From Actinomycetes bacterium (GTDB lineage Bacteria; Actinomycetota; Actinomycetes; Actinomycetales; Actinomycetaceae): a stretch of DNA of 10,419 bases. The stretch spans positions 1 through 10,419 of the forward strand of contig JAFAAX010000039.1 of NCBI GenBank assembly GCA_023426345.1, read 5' to 3'. The notes under the pieces were generated by a model, which saw only the letters and a program-made list of their open reading frames with translations, searched no databases and was not told the DNA's origin. Below are positions 5,832 through 10,419 of this stretch, piece by piece. Numbering within the stretch: the first letter of the stretch is position 1; each line of letters opens with the position of its first letter. The position numbers and the translations under genes are program-made.

Positions 5832-8800
5832 CTAACCGAGTGCCGGCGGGGTCCACGCGAGTTGTGTCACCACGCGGCCGGCGTCGCGCGAGACGACCTG
5901 CGCCCGCCCGGGCGCGGACTTCATCGGTTTGACCCGCCCGATGACGGAGCCCTCCTCCGGATCCCCCGACAGGAGGATCCCGGTGGCGCCCAGTTCCGTG
6001 AACGTCTGGAGGACCGACTCGAAGATCGCACGGGAGGCGCCTCCCATCCGGCGGGCGACGACGACATGCAGGCCGACGTCGCGGGCCTGGGCGAGCAGCG
6101 GCTGGAGGACCGCCAGCGGATTGCCGGAGCGCGTCGAGACGAGGTCGTAGTCGTCGACGAGCACCCACGCCTCCGCTCCCGTCCACCAGGACCGCGTCCG
6201 CAGCTGCTCGGCCGTCACCGCATCCCCCGGCAGCCGGGTCCGCAGGAAGGCGGCCAGATCGCCGAGCTCGCCCTCGGCCTCCTCGCGGGAGGTGTAGTAG
6301 CCGCCGCGGTGGGTCGGCGGGATCTCGTCGAGGAGCGAGCGGCGCAGGTCCACCGTGAAGATCTGGGCCTGCTGGGGGGTCCGCGTCCGGGCGATCTCCT
6401 GGGCGACGGTCCGCAGGAACGTGGTCTTCCCGGACTTCGCGTCCCCCATGAGGTAGAGGTGGTCCTCCGCGGCGGGATCGAAGGTCCACGCATGGAGCCG
6501 CGACTCCTCGACGCCCAGGGCCAGTCCCGCCTGGGCGCCCGGCAGGCCGCGGACCTCGGAGAGGTCGATGCGGGCGGGCAGCAGCCGGAGCCTCGGCCCC
6601 GGGGCGCCCTGCCAGGCCCCGGCGATGCGGTCGAGGGCCGCGCGCACTCCCTGTGCCGTCGTCGACGGATCGTGGTCGCCGTCGATGCGGGGCAGGGTGA
6701 GGAGCATCTGGTGCTTGCCGGGCTCCAACCCCCGCCCGGGCCGCCCCTGGGGCACCTGCCCGGCCGCCTCGCGGCCGTTGACGGAGTCCGCGATGTCGCC
6801 CAGGCGCAGTTCGAGCCGCGTGCCGATGACGTCGGCGACCTGGGGCCGCAGGTCGTTCCACCGCGCCGAGGACAGCGCCAGGTGCACGCCGAAGGACAGC
6901 GCGCGGGCGAGCATCGCCTGGATGCGGGCGTCGAGCCCCTCGAAGTCCGCGCGCAGGTTCCCCCATCCGTCGACGATCAGGAAGACGTCGCCGTAGCCGT
7001 CGTCGAAGCGCCCCTGGGCGCGTCCCTCGCGGTAGGCGCCCATCGAGTCGATGCGGTGGTCGCGGAAGTAGCGCTCGCGGTCCTCGATGATGCCCTCGAT
7101 CTCCGCGATCATGCGGACCACCACATCGGGCCGGTCGCGGGTGGCGACCCCGGCGACATGGGCCGCGCCCTCGAAGGCGGCGAAAGTCCCGCCGCCGAGG
7201 TCGAGGATGTAGAACTGCACCTCGCGCGGCGTGCGGGTGAGCGACAGGGACATCACCAACGCGCGCAGCGCCGTCGATTTGCCGGTCAGCGGCGCGCCGA
7301 TGACGGCCATGTGCCCGCCGGCGCCCGCGAGGTCGACGACCAGCGTCTCGCGGCGCTGCTCGAGGGGGACGTCGACGGTGCCCAGGGGCGCCCTCAGGGC
7401 GCCCGAGTCGCGCCACTGGCGCGAGACCAGCCCCAGGCGCGGGTCCGCCGCGAGGTCCGGCATCAGGGCGTCCAGCGTGTCGGGCACGTCCAGGGGCGGC
7501 AGCCACACCTGATGGGCGGGCTGCCCGTGGCCCCGCATCTTCGCCACGCCGATCTCCAGTTCCGTCAGGCCCGCCCAGCGGCCGTCGCCCGGCCGGGCGA
7601 GCGCGTCGACCCCTCCCGCTCGGGCGTCCGCCGCCGCGGAGGCCGGGGCCGGGTCCTCGCGCTGGAGGACGGGCGACGACGTGAACGGGAGCACGCGGAT
7701 CGCCGACGAGGGCGCCCCCGCGCGGGCCGCCGCGGCGTCCGCGACGCCCCGCGCCGGCGGGGGGGCCGCCACGTAGGAGGCGCGGAAGCGGATGAGCTGG
7801 TCGGTGCCCGGCTTGAGGTAGCCGACGCCGGGGATCGAGGGCAGCTCGTAGGCGGCGTCGACGCCCAGGACGGTGCGCGATTCGGAGGCGGAGAAGGTCC
7901 GCAGCCCGATCCGGTAGGACAGATGGGACTCCAGGCCTTTCATGCGGCCGGTCTCCAGGCGCTGGGAGGCGAGCAGCAGGTGGATCGACAGCGACCGGCC
8001 GAGGCGCCCGATCGCGGTGAAGAGCTCGGCGAACTCCGGTTTGGCCGCCAGCAGCTCCGAGAACTCGTCGAGGACGACGAACAGCGCGGGCATCGCCGGG
8101 AAGGCGTGGCGCCCCGCCAGCCGGTCGGCCTCGTAATCGGTGACGTTCGCGTAGTTGCCGGCCTCGCGCAGCACCTCCTGGCGCCGCACCATCTCCCCGC
8201 GCAGGGCCTCCTGCATGCGGTCGACGAGGAAGAGCTCGGACTCCAGGTTCGAGATCATCGCGGAGACGTGCGGCAGTTCCGCCATGCCGGCGAAGGTGGC
8301 GCCGCCCTTGAAGTCGACGAGGACGAAGTTGAGCTGATCGGGGCCGTGGGTGAGGGCCAGCGCCAGGACCAGCGTGCGCAGGACCTCCGACTTGCCGGAG
8401 CCCGTCGCGCCGACGAGGAGCCCGTGCGGGCCCATGCCCTCCTCCGCGGACTCCTTGAGGTCCAGCTCCACGGGCAGGCCCTCGGGCGTGACCCCGATGG
8501 GGACCCGGAGGCGCTCACGGCCCTCGCGCCGGCGCCACTGCCGGTCCGGGTCGAAGTCGCGGATGTCGCCGATGCCGAGCAGGCGCATGAGGTCCGTCGA
8601 CCGCTTCGGATCGGAGCGGCCGACGGCCGTCTCGGCGGCGTGCCCCTCGTCCTCGTCCCAGCGCGTGAGCCGGCGCGCGACGGCCTCCGCCTGGGGGATG
8701 CCCATCGCGTCCGGCCGAGCGACCACCGGCCGCCGGTCCAGCATGAGGACCTCCATCGAGGGCTCCCCGCCCGGGCGCGCCGCGGGGTGGAGGACCAGGC

Positions 8801-9869
8801 GCATGAGGGAGGCGGAGGTCAGCGCCCCCCACGTCGGGGGCATGGACACGACCGTCACCCCCTCGGCGCCCTCGAACGAGCCCAGCCGCGAGTTCGCGGG
8901 CAGCGTCGCCTCGTCGAGGACCACGAGGACGTGCGGCCAGGCCATCGTCTCGTCGCGGGGGCGGAACGGACCCCGGGTGGTGATCTCCTCGCCGAGCAGG
9001 TCGGCCAGCTCCGCGTAGTCGGCGACGATCATGCGGGCCGGGCCCAGCGCGTCCGCGTGCTCCGACGAGCGCGCGTGGGGCAGCCACTTCACCCACTCCC
9101 ACTCGGCGCGGCGCGCGTCGGAGCAGACCACCGCCACGGTGAGGAGGGCCGGAGGGACGAAGGTCGCCAGGTGGGCGACCATCGCGCGGACCTCGGCGCG
9201 GCCGAGCGCTGCGTCCCCCACCACCTCGAGGCGCGAGAAGTCCCCGAGGGAGGCGCCCATCGCGAGTCCGTCGACCTCCGAGTGGACGTCGACGAAGCGG
9301 GTGAGCGCCGAGTGGCAGACGACGTCGGGATCGGCCAGGGGGGCAGGCTCGGGGACCTCCAGCTCCATCGACAGCGGCTGAGGAGCCGTCCCCACGCGCA
9401 CGCCCAGGACGTCCGGGCTGCCCGCGTCCCGCTCCCACAGCCGCGCGCCGTCCTCCGCGACGAGGACCAGCGCGTCGGGGTCCGGCATCATCCAACTCAT
9501 GTAGGTCCGCTGCCGGCGGGCCGCCGTGCGCACCGTGTCCCGCATCTCGGTGAGGTAGGCGAGGTACTCGCGCCGGGTGGTCACCACCTTCCGGCGGTGG
9601 CCCGAGATCTGGCGGTAGATGTTGATGCCGACCATCGAGAGCATCGCGAGCACCATGGCGCCGGCCATGAGGAGCATCCTCGGGTTGGAGCCCTGGGACA
9701 TCGCCATGAACACCATCACGCCCATCGACCCCACCATCGGCAGCACGGTGGCCAGGATGTTCCCCATCCCGGCGGGCTCGACCTGGCCGGGGGGCGCCTG
9801 CAGGGGGATCCTCCCGACGGGCAGTTCGGGCGCGGTCGCGCCGCGGATCTCCGAGGCCTCTGCCGCCAT
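5832..9869 (-). CDS. eccC: Type VII secretion ATPase EccC (FtsK/SpoIIIE family, three ATPase modules, unsplit)
   Basis: This 1345-residue membrane-bound motor recognises type VII substrates and powers their export. Two membrane helices (about 37-57 and 65-85) follow a short cytosolic N-terminus. A linker domain carries the EccC-typical WEW...KWLPH block from residue 257. Three ATPase modules follow. Module 1 has Walker A GATGSGKS (Lys493) and Walker B LFVVLDEFSEL (Asp601-Glu602). Module 2 has GAPLTGKST (Lys864), with IVDGWGNL around Asp967 in place of a full Walker B. Module 3 has GDAKSGKTT (Lys1148), with LVDDYDLV around Asp1239-Asp1240. Only module 1 keeps the catalytic Glu, as expected if it does the hydrolysis while the others mainly bind nucleotide and substrate. 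Length equals a full EccC, not the split EccCa/EccCb form. The ATG at 9869 has GGAG six bases upstream and is preferred to an in-frame TTG at 9881. It is divergent from the eccD-like gene. Confidence 0.96.
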   Translation of the reverse strand: MAAEASEIRGATAPELPVGRIPLQAPPGQVEPAGMGNILATVLPMVGSMGVMVFMAMSQGSNPRMLLMAGAMVLAMLSMVGINIYRQISGHRRKVVTTRREYLAYLTEMRDTVRTAARRQRTYMSWMMPDPDALVLVAEDGARLWERDAGSPDVLGVRVGTAPQPLSMELEVPEPAPLADPDVVCHSALTRFVDVHSEVDGLAMGASLGDFSRLEVVGDAALGRAEVRAMVAHLATFVPPALLTVAVVCSDARRAEWEWVKWLPHARSSEHADALGPARMIVADYAELADLLGEEITTRGPFRPRDETMAWPHVLVVLDEATLPANSRLGSFEGAEGVTVVSMPPTWGALTSASLMRLVLHPAARPGGEPSMEVLMLDRRPVVARPDAMGIPQAEAVARRLTRWDEDEGHAAETAVGRSDPKRSTDLMRLLGIGDIRDFDPDRQWRRREGRERLRVPIGVTPEGLPVELDLKESAEEGMGPHGLLVGATGSGKSEVLRTLVLALALTHGPDQLNFVLVDFKGGATFAGMAELPHVSAMISNLESELFLVDRMQEALRGEMVRRQEVLREAGNYANVTDYEADRLAGRHAFPAMPALFVVLDEFSELLAAKPEFAELFTAIGRLGRSLSIHLLLASQRLETGRMKGLESHLSYRIGLRTFSASESRTVLGVDAAYELPSIPGVGYLKPGTDQLIRFRASYVAAPPPARGVADAAAARAGAPSSAIRVLPFTSSPVLQREDPAPASAAADARAGGVDALARPGDGRWAGLTELEIGVAKMRGHGQPAHQVWLPPLDVPDTLDALMPDLAADPRLGLVSRQWRDSGALRAPLGTVDVPLEQRRETLVVDLAGAGGHMAVIGAPLTGKSTALRALVMSLSLTRTPREVQFYILDLGGGTFAAFEGAAHVAGVATRDRPDVVVRMIAEIEGIIEDRERYFRDHRIDSMGAYREGRAQGRFDDGYGDVFLIVDGWGNLRADFEGLDARIQAMLARALSFGVHLALSSARWNDLRPQVADVIGTRLELRLGDIADSVNGREAAGQVPQGRPGRGLEPGKHQMLLTLPRIDGDHDPSTTAQGVRAALDRIAGAWQGAPGPRLRLLPARIDLSEVRGLPGAQAGLALGVEESRLHAWTFDPAAEDHLYLMGDAKSGKTTFLRTVAQEIARTRTPQQAQIFTVDLRRSLLDEIPPTHRGGYYTSREEAEGELGDLAAFLRTRLPGDAVTAEQLRTRSWWTGAEAWVLVDDYDLVSTRSGNPLAVLQPLLAQARDVGLHVVVARRMGGASRAIFESVLQTFTELGATGILLSGDPEEGSVIGRVKPMKSAPGRAQVVSRDAGRVVTQLAWTPPALG

Positions 9870-9984
9870 GCTTCGCTCCAAACGATGGTGAGTGACGCCT
9901 GAACGCGCCCGGCAATACTATCGTCGGTCGCACGGGCCGGTGATCGTCGGCCATCGAGTGGAACGCGACCGAACGGAGGCCCGG
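9870..9984. promoter_or_regulatory. Divergent intergenic region between eccC and the eccD-like gene
   Basis: This is the only sizeable noncoding stretch in the window and must hold the promoters for both divergent genes unless transcription enters from elsewhere. It contains an AT-richer core (AATACTAT, 9914-9921) in otherwise GC-rich DNA. It also contains an 8-bp direct repeat ATCGTCGG at 9920-9927 and 9943-9950 (23-bp period). The first repeat copy touches the putative -10 box, so a regulator binding there could control both directions. GGAG (minus strand, 9879-9876) and GGAGG (plus strand, 9975-9979) are the ribosome sites for the two genes. Confidence 0.6.
9892..9921 (+). promoter_or_regulatory. 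Candidate sigma-70-type promoter for the eccD-like gene
   Basis: GTGACG (9892-9897, 4 of 6 to the consensus -35) lies 18 bases from TACTAT (9916-9921, 4 of 6 to the -10). Transcription would start near 9928, giving a leader of about 57 bases. On the opposite strand the overlapping TAGTAT (9920-9915) could be a -10 for eccC, but I see no good -35 for it. This is pattern matching only; actinobacterial promoters are variable. Confidence 0.4.
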
Positions 9985-10419
9985 ATGGCATCCCCCCTGG
10001 TGTCGGCCGCCGTGGAGCGCGGCGGCGTCGTCACCGACGTGGCCGTGCCGTTGGGCACCACCGTCGCCGGGCTCCTGGCCATGATGCGCATCGACACCTC
10101 GGCGGGGGACGTCTCCGTCACCACGACGGACGGGCGCCGGGCGGACCCCGCCGCCGTCATCGGCCTCGACATGCCCTCCGGGGTGATGCTGTCCGTCTCC
10201 GGGCGGCGCGCCACGGACCGCGCGCGCCGCGACGCCGCCCAAGCGGGAGAGGACGCCTGGTTCCCGGCGGCCCTCGCACGCTCCACCGCCTTCCTCCTCG
10301 TCGCCGCCGTCGAGGCGGGGGCGCTCATCGCCCCGCTGGCGGGGTCCTTCCCGCTCCTCGGCCCCGGCGTCCCCGCCGCGGCGCGCCCGCTGCTCGCCCT
10401 GGTCTGCTCGGCCGTGCTG
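9985..10419 (+). CDS. eccD: EccD-like type VII secretion membrane protein, N-terminal part (cut by window end)
   Basis: 145 codons are present, open to the window edge with no stop. Residues 1 to about 75 look like the ubiquitin-like (YukD-type) domain that begins EccD proteins: two strands (about 5-10 and 15-22), a helix (VAGLLAMMR, 27-35), then further strands ending in GVMLSVSGR (66-74). The segment VTDVAVPLGTTVAGLL fits the usual EccD pattern of a strand, a proline and a helix. A charged linker (75-99) leads into a hydrophobic stretch (101-119) and another starting near 136, the expected first membrane helices; Glu110 inside the first is unusual. EccD forms the multi-helix membrane vestibule of the translocon, cytosolic N-domain facing EccC. 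Start: ATG with GGAGG five bases upstream; a GTG at 9958 is possible but lacks a good site. The assignment relies partly on divergent eccC. Confidence 0.7.
   Translation, partial: MASPLVSAAVERGGVVTDVAVPLGTTVAGLLAMMRIDTSAGDVSVTTTDGRRADPAAVIGLDMPSGVMLSVSGRRATDRARRDAAQAGEDAWFPAALARSTAFLLVAAVEAGALIAPLAGSFPLLGPGVPAAARPLLALVCSAVL

Noticed and set aside
9870..9881. TTG start adding four residues to EccC.
   Set aside because: The ATG at 9869 has GGAG at ideal spacing, and the four extra codons would overlap that site.
5553..9902. A 1449-codon open frame on the plus strand, opposite eccC.
   Set aside because: It is antisense to a gene with unmistakable EccC motifs. Its translation is the Arg/Gly/Ala/His-rich composition typical of an antisense shadow in GC-rich DNA, with no recognisable domain or good start.
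9883..9956. Inverted repeat CGATGG / CCATCG flanking the divergent promoter region.
   Set aside because: It is only six bases with about 60 bp between the arms, easily found by chance and not centred on any promoter element.

Overview
This window is very GC-rich (estimated by eye at about 70%) and almost entirely coding, with strong G/C third-position bias. Together with an actinobacterial-type EccC, this points to an actinomycete (Actinomycetota). I cannot fix the genus from the sequence. The window is a central slice of a type VII (ESX-type) secretion locus; both ends are cut, because tight gene coupling at base 25 implies an upstream gene and the last gene runs off the right edge.

Layout. 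(1) 25-5230, plus strand: a tightly coupled set of four genes. These are a secreted subtilisin-like mycosin (MycP), a 113-residue helical protein ending in a YxxxE secretion-type motif, an 871-residue protein with a WXG-type N-terminal helical domain, and a 329-residue lipoprotein. Neighbours overlap by 8 bp, are separated by 4 bp, and overlap by 4 bp. (2) 5246-9869, minus strand: the large three-module secretion ATPase EccC, followed downstream by a small 178-residue lipoprotein. This lipoprotein converges on the plus-strand lipoprotein with only 15 bp between stop codons. (3) 9870-9984: a 115-bp divergent intergenic region, the only substantial noncoding stretch, holding a plausible promoter and an 8-bp direct repeat. 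(4) 9985-10419, plus strand: the 5' part of a gene that looks like EccD, with a ubiquitin-like N-terminus followed by a hydrophobic segment.

How it may work together. EccC, with EccD and an EccB that is not in this window, would form the inner-membrane translocon and motor. The small YxxxE protein and the large WXG protein look like a co-secreted pair, with an order and size resembling a PE/PPE pair. MycP would act outside the membrane as processing protease or complex stabiliser. The two lipoproteins are unrecognised and may sit on the outer face of the membrane around the pore. EccB, EccE, EspG, EccA and a classical pair of ~100-residue Esx proteins are not present here.

The least ordinary elements are the PE/PPE-like pair with its very large undescribed C-terminal part, the mycosin lacking a C-terminal membrane anchor, and the two convergent lipoproteins.
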